This document shows positions 1 through 8,194 of a DNA stretch of 21,331 nucleotides, one piece after another. Numbering within the stretch: the first letter of the stretch is position 1; each line of letters starts with the position of its first letter. The DNA lies in contig JBOHSI010000069.1 in assembly GCA_050733055.1 (NCBI GenBank), forward strand, positions 1-21,331, written 5' to 3'. The position numbers were made by a program, and so were the translations under genes. This DNA comes from DASUAL01 sp050733055. Its GTDB lineage: Bacteria > Gemmatimonadota > Gemmatimonadetes > Gemmatimonadales > GWC2-71-9. A model generated the notes under the pieces. That model searched no databases. It was not told the DNA's origin and saw only the letters and a program-made list of their open reading frames with translations.

Positions 1-608
1 TGCCGCTCCGCCCGGGCCAGCCGCCAGTCCGCGATCTTGAGGTACAGGAACCCGGTCCCGAAGCCGCCCAGGTGCGCGAGGTGCGCCACCTTGTCGTCCG
101 TGGGGACCAGCGCGAGGACGAGTGAGATCGCGGCCGCGAACGTAACGAGCCATTTCGCCGGAATCGGCTCCGGTAGCGGGAAGACGTAGATCGGGCGGTC
201 GGGCCAGGCCCATGCGAACGCCAACAGGACGCCGTACACCGCCGCCGACGCGCCGACAACGAGCGGCACCTCTCGGAACTGCATCAGCAGGTACGACAGC
301 GCCGCCCCCCCCAAGCCGCACAGCAGGTAATAGCCGAGGAACGGCCCGCTTCCCATCCGCTCCTCCACCGCCGATCCGAACACGAACAACGCCAGCAGGT
401 TGAACCCCAGGTGCAGCGGCCCGACGTGGAGGAACATGTACGTCAGGAACGTCCACGGCTGCGCCATTGCGCGTAGCGGCACAAACCCGAACGTGGCGAG
501 GAATCCCTGGTTGACGAAGATCGTCATCTGGAGGAGGAAGACCACCAGGTTGGCGACGAGTAGCCGCCACACCCAGGGCGTCATGCCGAAGATCCGCTGC
601 GGGCCCAT
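1..608 (-). CDS. Rhomboid-family intramembrane serine protease (3' end outside window)
   Basis: The reading frame from ATG at 608 stays open to the window edge, about 202 codons, so the C-terminus is missing. The protein is very hydrophobic with about six membrane segments. It shows the rhomboid signatures in order: an H-V-G-P-L-H-L-x-F-N block near residues 61-69 in the second helix, a GASAAVYG serine motif (catalytic Ser expected at the third position), and AHLAHLGGF, which carries the catalytic His. The family cleaves transmembrane proteins within the membrane; substrates cannot be inferred. The residue after the catalytic Ser is Ala, whereas the family usually has Gly (GxSG), so activity is likely but not certain. 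The gene starts 6 bases after the ddl stop and is the last visible member of the holA-to-rhomboid run, so it is probably co-transcribed. Confidence 0.88.
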   Translation of the reverse strand, partial: MGPQRIFGMTPWVWRLLVANLVVFLLQMTIFVNQGFLATFGFVPLRAMAQPWTFLTYMFLHVGPLHLGFNLLALFVFGSAVEERMGSGPFLGYYLLCGLGGAALSYLLMQFREVPLVVGASAAVYGVLLAFAWAWPDRPIYVFPLPEPIPAKWLVTFAAAISLVLALVPTDDKVAHLAHLGGFGTGFLYLKIADWRLARAER

Positions 609-614
609 CGAATC

Positions 615-1640
615 TTATCCCCCGCGCCCGTTCCCCGAGTTCCGCGCCAGCCGGCAGATCCGCTCGCACAGCTCCGGGAACTCGATCCCCGCCGCCCGGG
701 CGGCCTGGGGAAGGAGGCTCGTCCGCGTCATGCCGGGGAGCGTGTTCGCCTCGAGACAAAAGATGTCGCCCTCCGGGCTCAACCGGAAGTCGACGCGGGA
801 ATAGCCACCCAGCTTGAGTGCGCGGTGCGCGGCGAGCGCCAGCTCCTGCAGCCGGCGCGCCAGTTGTGCGTCCAGCTTCGCCGGGAAGATCTCCTCCGAC
901 ATTCCCGGCGTGTACTTGCACTCGTAGTCGAACAGCTCGTGCTGCGGCGTGATCTCGCCCACGGGAAGCGGCACGTCGCCCAGGATCCCCACGGTCAGCT
1001 CGCGCCCGGGGATGAATTGCTCGGCCATTACCTCGTCGTCGTACTGGCGGGCGAGCTCGACCGCGGCATCGAGGCCCCGGGCGTTCTTCACGAGCGTCAT
1101 CCCGACCGACGAGCCCATCTTCGAGGGCTTGACGATCACGGGCCAGCCGAGCGCCGTAGTGACGTCCTCCGGCGCGACGGGGGGAGGGGTCATGAACCAG
1201 CCGGGGACCGGCACTCCGGCCACGCGGAACAGACGCTTCGAGAGGTCCTTATCCATCGCCAGCGCGCTCGCGAGCGCGCCGCTGCCCGAGTACGGGACGC
1301 CGATCACGTCGAGGATCGCCTGGAGTGTCCCGCCCTCCCCGCGTCCCGCGTGTAGGCAGAGGAACAGCACCTCCGCCCCCTTCACGACAGGGAGTTGCGC
1401 GAGACCGTCGGAGAGGAAGGCGCGCTCTCGCGCGTCGAGCTCGGCGACCGAAGGCGGCTCCCTGCCGACCGCACCCGTGAGAAGCCGCTCCTCGTCGTCC
1501 CGCCCCAAGAGTCCGCCGCACGTGTCGACGACGTAGACTTCGTGGCCCCGTCCGCGCAACGCTTCCACGATCTGGGCGGCGCCGGCGAACGCAACGGTGC
1601 GCTCTGCGGTCGCGCCGCCCGTGAGCACCGTGATCCGCAT
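615..1640 (-). CDS. ddl: D-alanine--D-alanine ligase
   Basis: 341 residues, close to the usual Ddl length of 300-370. Ddl joins two D-alanines with ATP in the cytoplasm to make the peptidoglycan dipeptide. The ATP-grasp blocks are clear: an N-terminal GGATAER motif (family GGxSAER), GVPYSGSGALASALAMDK, VKPSKMGSSVGM, the omega-loop FDYECKY with the Tyr associated with D-Ala rather than D-lactate specificity, a GGYSRVDF Arg, and EANTLPGMT for metal and substrate binding. The usual HGxxGEDG block is HAGRGEGG here, with Asp replaced by Gly, and the serine of the first block is Thr. The ATG shares one base with the TGA of the upstream CBS gene, which implies translational coupling. No mur or fts genes are adjacent, so this is not the classical dcw setting, and a second Ddl may exist elsewhere. 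Confidence 0.93.
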   Translation of the reverse strand: MRITVLTGGATAERTVAFAGAAQIVEALRGRGHEVYVVDTCGGLLGRDDEERLLTGAVGREPPSVAELDARERAFLSDGLAQLPVVKGAEVLFLCLHAGRGEGGTLQAILDVIGVPYSGSGALASALAMDKDLSKRLFRVAGVPVPGWFMTPPPVAPEDVTTALGWPVIVKPSKMGSSVGMTLVKNARGLDAAVELARQYDDEVMAEQFIPGRELTVGILGDVPLPVGEITPQHELFDYECKYTPGMSEEIFPAKLDAQLARRLQELALAAHRALKLGGYSRVDFRLSPEGDIFCLEANTLPGMTRTSLLPQAARAAGIEFPELCERICRLARNSGNGRGG

Positions 1641-3025
1641 CAGCGGATCCCGGCGAGTTGATGCAGCACGTCGTAGCGAGTGACGATCCCCGCGATTTTT
1701 CCGTCGCGCCGCACCAGCGCGGCCGGAGTCTCGCGGGATAACAGCGCCGAGAGCCGCTCGACCGGGAGGTCGGCGTCCACCACGGGGAAGGGCCCGTCCA
1801 TGACCTCCTGGACCGCCTGGTCGAGCGTCGCGGGCCGCTCCAGCGCCTTGGCCATGAGCGCCTGCTCGGAAAGCGCGCCCACGCCGTCGCCGCCGTCGAG
1901 CACGGGGAGCTGCGAGATGTTATAGGTGCTCATGAGGTTGAGCGCCTGTCGCACCGTCGCCGTCGGCGCCACCGAGATCAGCGGCGGAGCGCCCGAGTTC
2001 TTGGCCTCGAGCAGCCGCACGACCGTCACGCGCTCCGCCTCGAGAATCTGATTCTCCCGCAACCACTCGTCGTTGTAGACCTTCGATAGGTAGCGCTCGC
2101 CCGTGTCGGCCAGCACGGTGACCACCAGGGCTGGCGCATCGTTCACGCGGCGCGCCACCGCGAGGGCGGCGACGACGTTCACCCCGGTCGAGCCGCCCAC
2201 GAACAATCCTTCCTCCCGCGCCAGGCGCCGCACCAGCAACATCGCGTCCTTGTCCGACACGGTGATCCACTCGTCGATCACGTCCCAGTGCAGCGCCGTC
2301 GGAATCTTGTCGCCGCCGATCCCCTCGACCTTGTAGGGGTGACCATCGATCTTCTGACGCGTCGTCGCGTAGTGCGTGTAGATCGAGCCGACGGGATCGC
2401 CGGCGACCACCCTGATCCGGGGGTTCCGCTCCTTCAGGAAGCGCCCCGCCCCGCTCACGGTGCCGCCGGTGCCCGGCGCACACACGAAGTGCGTCACTCT
2501 CCCCTCGGTCTGCTCCCAGATCTCGGGGCCCGTCGTGCGGTAGTGCACCTCGGGGTTCACCGGGTTGTAGTGCTGGTCCGCGAAGATCGCGTTGGGGTGC
2601 GCCGCGGCGATGGTGCGGCCCTTCATGATGTAGTTCTCGGGGTGGTCAGGCGGCACCGCGGTCGGGGTGATGATCACCTCGGCCCCCAGCGCGCGCAGCA
2701 GGCGCGCTTTCTCCTGCGACATCTTGTCCGGCATCGTAAAGATGCAGCGGTACCCCTTGACCGCCGCGGCGATCGCGAGCCCCACGCCCGTGTTTCCCGA
2801 CGTCGCCTCGACGATGAGCCCGCCGGGCTTGAGGCGCCCCTCGCGCTCGGCCGCTTCAATCATCGCGATGCCGATCCGGTCCTTCACCGAGCCGCCGGGG
2901 TTCCAGTACTCGGCCTTCGCGTAGACCGGCGTCCGGATCCCCTGGGTCACCTTGTTCAGGCGGATCAGGGGCGTCCAGCCGATCGTCTCGAGGACGTTGG
3001 CGTACGGCTTAAGGTGCGACGGCAC
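1640..3025 (-). CDS. cbs: Cystathionine beta-synthase, PLP core plus C-terminal CBS-domain pair
   Basis: 461 residues with a GTG start. The PLP fold-type II core shows NPGGSVKDR, with the Schiff-base Lys at residue 48, SGNTG at 76-80 for the cofactor, GTGGTVSG at 185-192 for phosphate, and GGSTG at 277-281. Residues about 347-461 form two CBS domains (VLDGGDGVGALSEQALM and IAGIVTRYDVLHQL), a regulatory pair that binds adenosyl ligands in relatives. The expected reaction is serine plus homocysteine to cystathionine; a cysteine-synthase role is possible from sequence alone. There is no N-terminal heme-binding extension. The GTG at 3025 overlaps the end of the lipoprotein gene by 17 bases and is preceded by an AAGGCGG ribosome-site-like stretch. 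The conserved N-terminal block (VLETIGWTPLIRLN) begins at residue 11, so no later start fits. Confidence 0.93.
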   Translation of the reverse strand: MPSHLKPYANVLETIGWTPLIRLNKVTQGIRTPVYAKAEYWNPGGSVKDRIGIAMIEAAEREGRLKPGGLIVEATSGNTGVGLAIAAAVKGYRCIFTMPDKMSQEKARLLRALGAEVIITPTAVPPDHPENYIMKGRTIAAAHPNAIFADQHYNPVNPEVHYRTTGPEIWEQTEGRVTHFVCAPGTGGTVSGAGRFLKERNPRIRVVAGDPVGSIYTHYATTRQKIDGHPYKVEGIGGDKIPTALHWDVIDEWITVSDKDAMLLVRRLAREEGLFVGGSTGVNVVAALAVARRVNDAPALVVTVLADTGERYLSKVYNDEWLRENQILEAERVTVVRLLEAKNSGAPPLISVAPTATVRQALNLMSTYNISQLPVLDGGDGVGALSEQALMAKALERPATLDQAVQEVMDGPFPVVDADLPVERLSALLSRETPAALVRRDGKIAGIVTRYDVLHQLAGIR

Positions 3026-3629
3026 TGGTGTCCGCCTTCGCGGCGCTGTCCGGCTGCGCCGGGGTCGGGTCCGGCCGTGCGGTAGTCGTCTCCGGCCGCG
3101 CCCGGCTCGTGTCTGGCAGCAGGATGCGGGGAAACGTATCTCGCCGTGCCGGGGCGGGGGCGGGGGCGGGGGCGTTGGTGGGGGCCGCTCTGACCGTGTC
3201 CGGCCGTCCTCTGATCACGGCGTCGCCGGCCCGCGGGTGACGGAACTCGATCGGCTGCAGGAACGCCGTCGCCGCCGGAACGCCGCGCCGCCGCGCGGGG
3301 GCGAACCGCAGCTTCCGGGCCCCGGCGAGGGCCGCGGAATCGAGCGCCGGGTAACCGCTCGACTCCGCCACCTTGCTGGACTCGGGGATCAGCTGTCCCG
3401 TCGAGTCGGTGTACAGCCGCAGCACGACATCGCCCTCGACCTTCTGGTCGTAGAGCCTCGGCGGATACTGGATCGGTGAGTCCGGGTTCACGGCCACGGG
3501 CGGTTCCTGATCGGGAGGCGCGGCCGACAGCGCCCTTCCCCCGGTCTGCTCCGGCGGCGGTGCCGACTCGCCGCATCCGGCTGCCGCGAGCGCCACGGCG
3601 CTCGCGAGCACGCTGCGCCACACCGTCAC
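3009..3629 (-). CDS. Lipoprotein with TonB C-terminal-type domain and Pro/Ala/Thr-rich tail
   Basis: 206 residues from GTG 3629, which overlaps the mutS stop (GTGA); GAGGAGG lies 4 bases upstream. GTG 3623, two codons later, is an alternative. The N-terminus has a short hydrophobic stretch ending in LAAAGC, a lipobox with the acylated Cys at residue 18, so the protein is expected to be membrane-anchored on the periplasmic side. Residues about 55-130 match the TonB C-terminal domain pattern (PPRLYDQKVEGDVVLRLY, then LDSAALAGARKLRFAPA). After it comes a low-complexity tail rich in Pro, Ala and Thr (APAPAPA, ARPETTT). This order is reversed from canonical TonB, where a Pro-rich spacer precedes the domain and a transmembrane anchor is used, so energy transduction should not be assumed. 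The function is unknown. The tail coincides with a G-quadruplex-like tract on the plus strand. Confidence 0.8.
   Translation of the reverse strand: MTVWRSVLASAVALAAAGCGESAPPPEQTGGRALSAAPPDQEPPVAVNPDSPIQYPPRLYDQKVEGDVVLRLYTDSTGQLIPESSKVAESSGYPALDSAALAGARKLRFAPARRRGVPAATAFLQPIEFRHPRAGDAVIRGRPDTVRAAPTNAPAPAPAPARRDTFPRILLPDTSRARPETTTARPDPTPAQPDSAAKADTSAVAP
3151..3172 (+). repeat. Four G-runs with single-base loops (G-quadruplex motif)
   Basis: Runs of 4, 5, 5 and 5 guanines are separated by single cytosines on the plus strand, which is the template strand of the minus-strand lipoprotein gene. The hexamer unit keeps frame and encodes Pro-Ala repeats in the protein tail. Single-base loops are the arrangement known to give very stable intramolecular quadruplexes. 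Any effect on transcription across the mutS-cbs run is inference. Confidence 0.75.
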
Positions 3630-6217
3630 GTGCCCTCCTCGAGTTGCCTCTTCCACGCCGCGAGCTGGTTGAGCGCCTCGAGCGGCGACAGAGCGTTCAC
3701 GTCCAGACGGTCGAGCGCGGCGAGCAGCGGGTGCGACCCCGGCCCGAACAGCCCCAACTGGTGCGCGTCCGCCGCGGCGGGCAGCGGCTGCCGCGCCACG
3801 TGGTGCCCCGCTTCGAGCAGCCGGAGCACCTGCCACGCCCGCCCCACGACGGGGGCGGGCAGGCCCGCGAGCTGGGCCACGTGGATCCCGTAGGAGCGGT
3901 CCGTGCCCCCCGGTTCGAGCCGGTGCAAGAACACGACCTCGTCTCCGGTCTCGCGCACCGCCACGTTGAAGTTCCGGGCGTGGGCGAGTTCTTCCGTGAG
4001 CTGGGTCAACTCGTGGTAATGCGTCGCGAAGATCGTCTTGCAGCCAACGACGTTGTGCAGGTGCTCGGTGACGGCCCACGCGATTGCGACGCCGTCGTAC
4101 GTCGACGTCCCGCGGCCGATCTCGTCGAGCAAGACCAGGCTCCGCGCCGTCGCCCCGTGGAGGATGGCGCTGGTCTCGCTCATCTCGACCATGAAAGTGG
4201 ACTGGCCGCGCACCAGGTTGTCCGACGCCCCCACGCGCGTGAACAGCCGGTCCGCCACGCCGATCGCCGCGCGGCGTGCCGGAACGAACGAGCCCGTCTG
4301 CGCGAGCACTACGCACAGCCCCACCTGCCGCAGGAGGGTGGATTTCCCCGCCATGTTGGGTCCGGTGAGCAGGATGACCCGCCCCGCCTCGTCGAGCCGC
4401 ACATCGTTCGGAATGAACGCCTCGCGCGGCATCATCCGCTCGACCACCGGGTGTCGGCTCGCCTCGAGCGCGATGGTGAATTCTGCGCTCACCTCCGGCC
4501 GCACGTAGCCCTCCCGGTGGGCGACGTCGGCGAGGGCCGCCCAGACATCGAGCCCGGCGAGGACCGCGGCGGTCAGCTGGATCCGCCCGATCGCGCCCGC
4601 GACGCCCGCGCGTAGGCCGTCCAGCAGCTGAGCCTCCCGCGTCGCGATGCGCTCTTCCGCGCCCAACACCTTCGCCTCGTACTCCTTGAGCTCCGGAGTC
4701 ACGAACCGCTCCGCGCCCGAGAGCGTCTGACGCCGCTCGTAGTCGGCGGGAATGCGGGCGCGGTGGGCGTTGGTCACTTCGAGGTAGTACCCGAACACCT
4801 TGTTGAAGCCGACTTTGAGGGACGCGATCCCGGTGCGCTCGCGCTCCCGCGCTTGCAGCCCGGCGATGTACTGCTTCCCGCCGTCGCGCGCGCCTTTGAG
4901 CCCGTCGAGCTCTCCGTCGTATCCGGCCCGGATGGCGTCGCCTTCTGAGGCCTGCGCGGGCGGCCGGGCCACGAGCGCGCGGGCGAGCTCGTCGCCGAGG
5001 TCCGCGAGCAGGTCGAATTGCTCGGCGGCCTGCTCGAGCAACGCGGCGCGGCCCCGCGCGTCGAGGCCACCGAGCGCCGACTGCACGTCGGGGAGCCGGA
5101 GGATGGAGTCGCGCAAGGCGCCGAGCTCGCGCGGCGTCGCGCGACCCAACGCCGCGCGGCTGGCCAAGCGCTCGAGGTCGCGTACGCCGTCCAGCGCCTC
5201 CCGCAGGCGGTCGCGGCCGCAGGCGTCGCGAAACAGCACGTCGACCGCGTCGAGCCGCGCCGTGATGGCCGCGGGATCGACGAGCGGCGCGAGCAGCGAG
5301 CGGCGCAGCAGCCGGGCGCCCATCGGGGTGAGCGTGCGGTCGAGCACCTCGAGGAGCGTCGCTCCTGGGGCTCCGGCTCGCAGCGGCTCGACGAGCTCGA
5401 GATTGCGTCGCGTCATCTCGTCGAGCGGCAGTACGTCGCCCCGGCGCACGATCCGCGGCCGCGCGAGATGCGGGAGGCCACCGGGCTTGAGTTCGCGCGC
5501 GTAGCGCAGCAGAGCCCCCGCCGCTCCGACCGCGGCCCGGTCTCCCGCTTCGATACCGAGCCCGTCCAGCGATGCGAGCCGGAACGCACGGGCGAGATCC
5601 TCGCGCGCGAGCTCGGTGTCGAACTCCCACGCTTCGCGCTCGGTCCGCGTCCTGATCGCCGAGAGCGCGACGGCGGCGCCCGCCGGGACGACGAGCTCGG
5701 GCGTCTCGTAGCGGGCGAGGGCCGATGCGAGTTGTTCCGTCGGTACGGTCTCGAGCACGAGTTCGCCCGTCGTCAGATCGAGTGCGGCCAACCCCGCGTC
5801 GGCGCCGCGAGGGTCCAGCGCGACGAGGAAGTTGTTCCGGTTCCGCTCGAGCCAGTCCTCCGCGAGCACGGTGCCGGGGGTGACCGTCTCCACCACTTCC
5901 CGGCGCACCAGCCCTTTGGCGAGCTTCGGGTCCTCGACCTGCTCGCAGATCGCGACCCGATGCCCCTTGGCGATGAGGCGCCGCAGGTACTCGGTCGCGG
6001 CCTTCACGGGGACGCCGGCGAGCGGCACGTCCGCGGCACCGCCGTTGTTGCGCGACGTGAGCGCGAGCCCGAGCTCACGCGCCGCCAGCCGCGCATCGTC
6101 CTCGAACATCTCGTAGAAGTCCCCCATCCGGAAGAACAGGATGGTGTGCGGGTGGCGCGCCTTGATCTCGCGATACTGCTGCATCAGGGGCGTATCGGTC
6201 TCGACCCGCGGCGTCAC
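3626..6217 (-). CDS. mutS: DNA mismatch repair ATPase MutS
   Basis: 863 residues, normal for bacterial MutS1. MutS binds mismatches and small loops as a clamp-like dimer and recruits the downstream repair factors. The mismatch-probing Phe-x-Glu is F34-Y-E36 in MGDFYEMF. Connector, lever and clamp regions follow. The C-terminal ATPase has Walker A GPNMAGKST at 619-627, Walker B LLLDE-type Asp698-Glu699, and the ATHYHEL switch at 731-737. QLGLF at residues 820-824 fits the QLxLF beta-clamp-binding motif. The start is GTG at 6217, overlapping the SPOR gene stop as GTGA; a Met at residue 12 (MQQYREIK) is a possible alternative. MutL is not in the window. Being in one run with holA, a clamp-loader subunit, suggests that replication and repair proteins are co-expressed here. 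Confidence 0.97.
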   Translation of the reverse strand: MTPRVETDTPLMQQYREIKARHPHTILFFRMGDFYEMFEDDARLAARELGLALTSRNNGGAADVPLAGVPVKAATEYLRRLIAKGHRVAICEQVEDPKLAKGLVRREVVETVTPGTVLAEDWLERNRNNFLVALDPRGADAGLAALDLTTGELVLETVPTEQLASALARYETPELVVPAGAAVALSAIRTRTEREAWEFDTELAREDLARAFRLASLDGLGIEAGDRAAVGAAGALLRYARELKPGGLPHLARPRIVRRGDVLPLDEMTRRNLELVEPLRAGAPGATLLEVLDRTLTPMGARLLRRSLLAPLVDPAAITARLDAVDVLFRDACGRDRLREALDGVRDLERLASRAALGRATPRELGALRDSILRLPDVQSALGGLDARGRAALLEQAAEQFDLLADLGDELARALVARPPAQASEGDAIRAGYDGELDGLKGARDGGKQYIAGLQARERERTGIASLKVGFNKVFGYYLEVTNAHRARIPADYERRQTLSGAERFVTPELKEYEAKVLGAEERIATREAQLLDGLRAGVAGAIGRIQLTAAVLAGLDVWAALADVAHREGYVRPEVSAEFTIALEASRHPVVERMMPREAFIPNDVRLDEAGRVILLTGPNMAGKSTLLRQVGLCVVLAQTGSFVPARRAAIGVADRLFTRVGASDNLVRGQSTFMVEMSETSAILHGATARSLVLLDEIGRGTSTYDGVAIAWAVTEHLHNVVGCKTIFATHYHELTQLTEELAHARNFNVAVRETGDEVVFLHRLEPGGTDRSYGIHVAQLAGLPAPVVGRAWQVLRLLEAGHHVARQPLPAAADAHQLGLFGPGSHPLLAALDRLDVNALSPLEALNQLAAWKRQLEEGT

Positions 6218-7083
6218 GGCTCCTCCACCACGAACGGCTGGCCCCCGAGCCGGGTCTTGACGCGGCGCTGCCCCTGCTGGGCCGCCTCGCGCGTCGGGTA
6301 CCGGCCGACCCGCACTTTGAACAAGCCGCTCGTATCGCGCACGACACGGGCGTCAAATCCCATCACCTTGAGACGGGTGAGCATCTCGTCCACTTGCGCG
6401 GCGCTCTTCACGGCTAGGACCTGGACGGCATAGATTTTCGCGCTGCCGGCCCCCTCCCCTGTCGGCGGCAGGCTGTCGCCGGCGGGCCCGACCGTGATAG
6501 TGCTCGTGACCCGAGTGCAACGGGCGGCGTAGAAGCTGACTTGGTTCTGGAACTCCACGTCGCCTCCGGCCCCGTCCAACGCGTCGCGGATCAGCCCGCA
6601 GCCGCGCGCGTCGTCCCTTAGGTCGAAGTAGCCGCGGGCGCCCCAGAAATCGGCGCGCGCCTTGAGCGGCGAGTCGGGGTAGTCGCGGCGCAGGCGCTCC
6701 GCCGCTTGCACGGTCGCTGCCGGATCGCCCTGCGCGAAGTAGAGCTGCGTGAGCAGCACGAGCGCCGAGTCCGCCCACACCGAGCGTCCGTACTCGATAA
6801 CGACGCGCTGCAGGTTCGTGGCCGCCGTAGTGGCGTTCGCGGCGATCCGTCCCGCCGTAAACAGGGCGCCGGGGTAGAGCGAGTCCTGCGGCGTGAGCCG
6901 AGCGATCAAGCGCCGCATCATCGCGCGCGCGGAGTCGGGGCGCGTCTGCGCGACGCGGAGTGCGGCGGCGCGGACGGTGTCGGGCTGCTGGGCGGTCACG
7001 CGATCCGGCGGTCCGGCGGTCAGCAGTGCCGCCGCGACGCCGACCGCCCGACCGCCCGACCGCCCGACCGCCGCCGCTCTCAC
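6214..7083 (-). CDS. Secreted TPR-like protein with C-terminal SPOR domain
   Basis: 289 residues from GTG 7083, which overlaps the holA stop as GTGA with CAGGAGG just upstream. The N-terminus has arginines and a modest hydrophobic core (VGVAAALLTAG) followed by VTAQQ, consistent with a signal peptide. Residues about 60-190 read as helical tetratricopeptide-like repeats (LYPGALFTAGRIAANA, then SVWADSALVLLTQLYFAQGDP, then PLKARADFWGARGYF). The last 75 residues (IYAVQVLAVKSAAQVDEMLTRL, then LFKVRVGRYPTREAA) are a SPOR domain, which binds denuded glycan strands of peptidoglycan, often at division sites. The role is therefore periplasmic and peptidoglycan-associated; the exact function is unknown. 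Four tandem octamers occupy codons 4-14, so repeat-number change would shift the frame just after the start. Confidence 0.86.
   Translation of the reverse strand: MRAAAVGRSGGRAVGVAAALLTAGPPDRVTAQQPDTVRAAALRVAQTRPDSARAMMRRLIARLTPQDSLYPGALFTAGRIAANATTAATNLQRVVIEYGRSVWADSALVLLTQLYFAQGDPAATVQAAERLRRDYPDSPLKARADFWGARGYFDLRDDARGCGLIRDALDGAGGDVEFQNQVSFYAARCTRVTSTITVGPAGDSLPPTGEGAGSAKIYAVQVLAVKSAAQVDEMLTRLKVMGFDARVVRDTSGLFKVRVGRYPTREAAQQGQRRVKTRLGGQPFVVEEP
7041..7072. repeat. Tandem octamer (CGACCGCC) x4
   Basis: Four exact copies of an 8-bp unit lie within the first codons of the SPOR-domain gene, 11 to 42 bases after its GTG. Eight is not a multiple of three, so gain or loss of one unit changes the reading frame. 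The tract codes for the positively charged, Gly/Arg-rich part of the putative signal peptide. Confidence 0.9.
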
Positions 7084-8138
7084 GCCGCCTCCTGCTCGAG
7101 CATTCCGAACGACAGCACCAGCTGCACCAGGATTCCCCGTTCGTCCGTCACCGTCGTCGATTTGAGTGCGCGGTCCGCCTCGAGGGCGAGCCGCAGCGCC
7201 CTGCGGAGCCGCGGCGCGGTCCACCGCTCTGCCCACCCGGCCCAGCGCGCGGCAGTCTGGTCCCCCCTGCCGAGCCCGTAGGGCCGGGTCGCGCGGAGAT
7301 GGCCGAGGATGATCGTCTCGAGCCGCCCGCGCGGAGCGCCACGGTCGAGCTCCGCCCGCGCCAGCGCGGTGCCGAGCAGCGCGGTGCCGAGGGTGGTGAG
7401 CATCCGGACGCCCGTCATTCCCCCCTGCTCGAGCACCGGCTGCACGAGCCGCGCCGCCGCCGCGGCCCGCCGCTCCAGCGCCGCATCCACGAGATCTTCC
7501 AGTGTTTCGCCCCGGCGCACACCGACCAGTGCGCCCACGTCGTCCCGGGTCGCGGGTCGCCCGGCTGCGAGGGCGGCGAGCTTGTCCAGCTCCTGCCCCA
7601 GCGCACCGAGGTCGTTCCCAACCACCGTAACGAGCAGCTCGGCCGCGTCGGGCTCGAAGGCGAGCCCGAGCTGCCCCGACCGATGGGTCACCCATTTGCG
7701 CACGCGCTCCGGTGGGAGCGGCTCCGCCGCGACCGTCGTCGCGGCGCGCACGAGCTCGACATCCGGCGCCTCACCGGCCCCCTGGACGAGGATAAGCAGC
7801 GTGGTCGGGCTCGGGGAGCCGAGGTAGCGGACCAGCTCCTGGCGCACCTTGGATGTCTTCCGGAGCTCTTCGAGGCCGCGAATCACCACCGCTCGCCTGG
7901 CGGCAAGCATCGGTGGGGTGTTCACCAAGGAGTGGAAGCTGTCTGGGTCGAGGTCCGCCGCGCTCCTGCGGTCGAAATTGAAGTCGCGCGTGCCGGGCTC
8001 GAGCGCCCGGTCGAGCAGCGCTCGGACGGCCTCCTCCTTCAAGACGTCCTCGTCGCCGTGGAGATAATAGACCGGATCAGGCGCCGTTCCGGGCTGCTTG
8101 AGGCTCCGGCGTAGCGCGTCGAGCGTGAGAGCCCCCAT
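7080..8138 (-). CDS. holA: DNA polymerase III delta subunit
   Basis: 352 residues, typical for HolA (about 330-350). Delta is the clamp-loader subunit that opens the beta sliding clamp. The N-terminal block PVYYLHGDEDVLKEEAVRALLDRAL is diagnostic, followed by FNFDRRSAADLD, a MLAARRAVVIRGLEEL segment, and the collar region (LGALGQELDKLAAL, then LEDLVDAALERRAAAAARL). The Walker A lysine is absent, as expected for delta, which is a non-ATPase member of the AAA+ fold. It is the first gene of the coupled minus-strand run; its stop overlaps the GTG of the SPOR gene. No strong ribosome-binding site or promoter is evident in the 65 bases upstream. Confidence 0.94.
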   Translation of the reverse strand: MGALTLDALRRSLKQPGTAPDPVYYLHGDEDVLKEEAVRALLDRALEPGTRDFNFDRRSAADLDPDSFHSLVNTPPMLAARRAVVIRGLEELRKTSKVRQELVRYLGSPSPTTLLILVQGAGEAPDVELVRAATTVAAEPLPPERVRKWVTHRSGQLGLAFEPDAAELLVTVVGNDLGALGQELDKLAALAAGRPATRDDVGALVGVRRGETLEDLVDAALERRAAAAARLVQPVLEQGGMTGVRMLTTLGTALLGTALARAELDRGAPRGRLETIILGHLRATRPYGLGRGDQTAARWAGWAERWTAPRLRRALRLALEADRALKSTTVTDERGILVQLVLSFGMLEQEAA

Positions 8139-8194
8139 ACGCGCGGAAGTTACCGCGGGCGGGGGCCCGGAGAAAGGTCAACAGTACAGTATCG

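Noticed and set aside
3009..5630. 873-codon open frame on the minus strand
   Set aside because: Only its last 206 codons are a gene (the TonB-domain lipoprotein). The upstream part is the shadow of mutS in another frame, arginine-rich and without domain signal.
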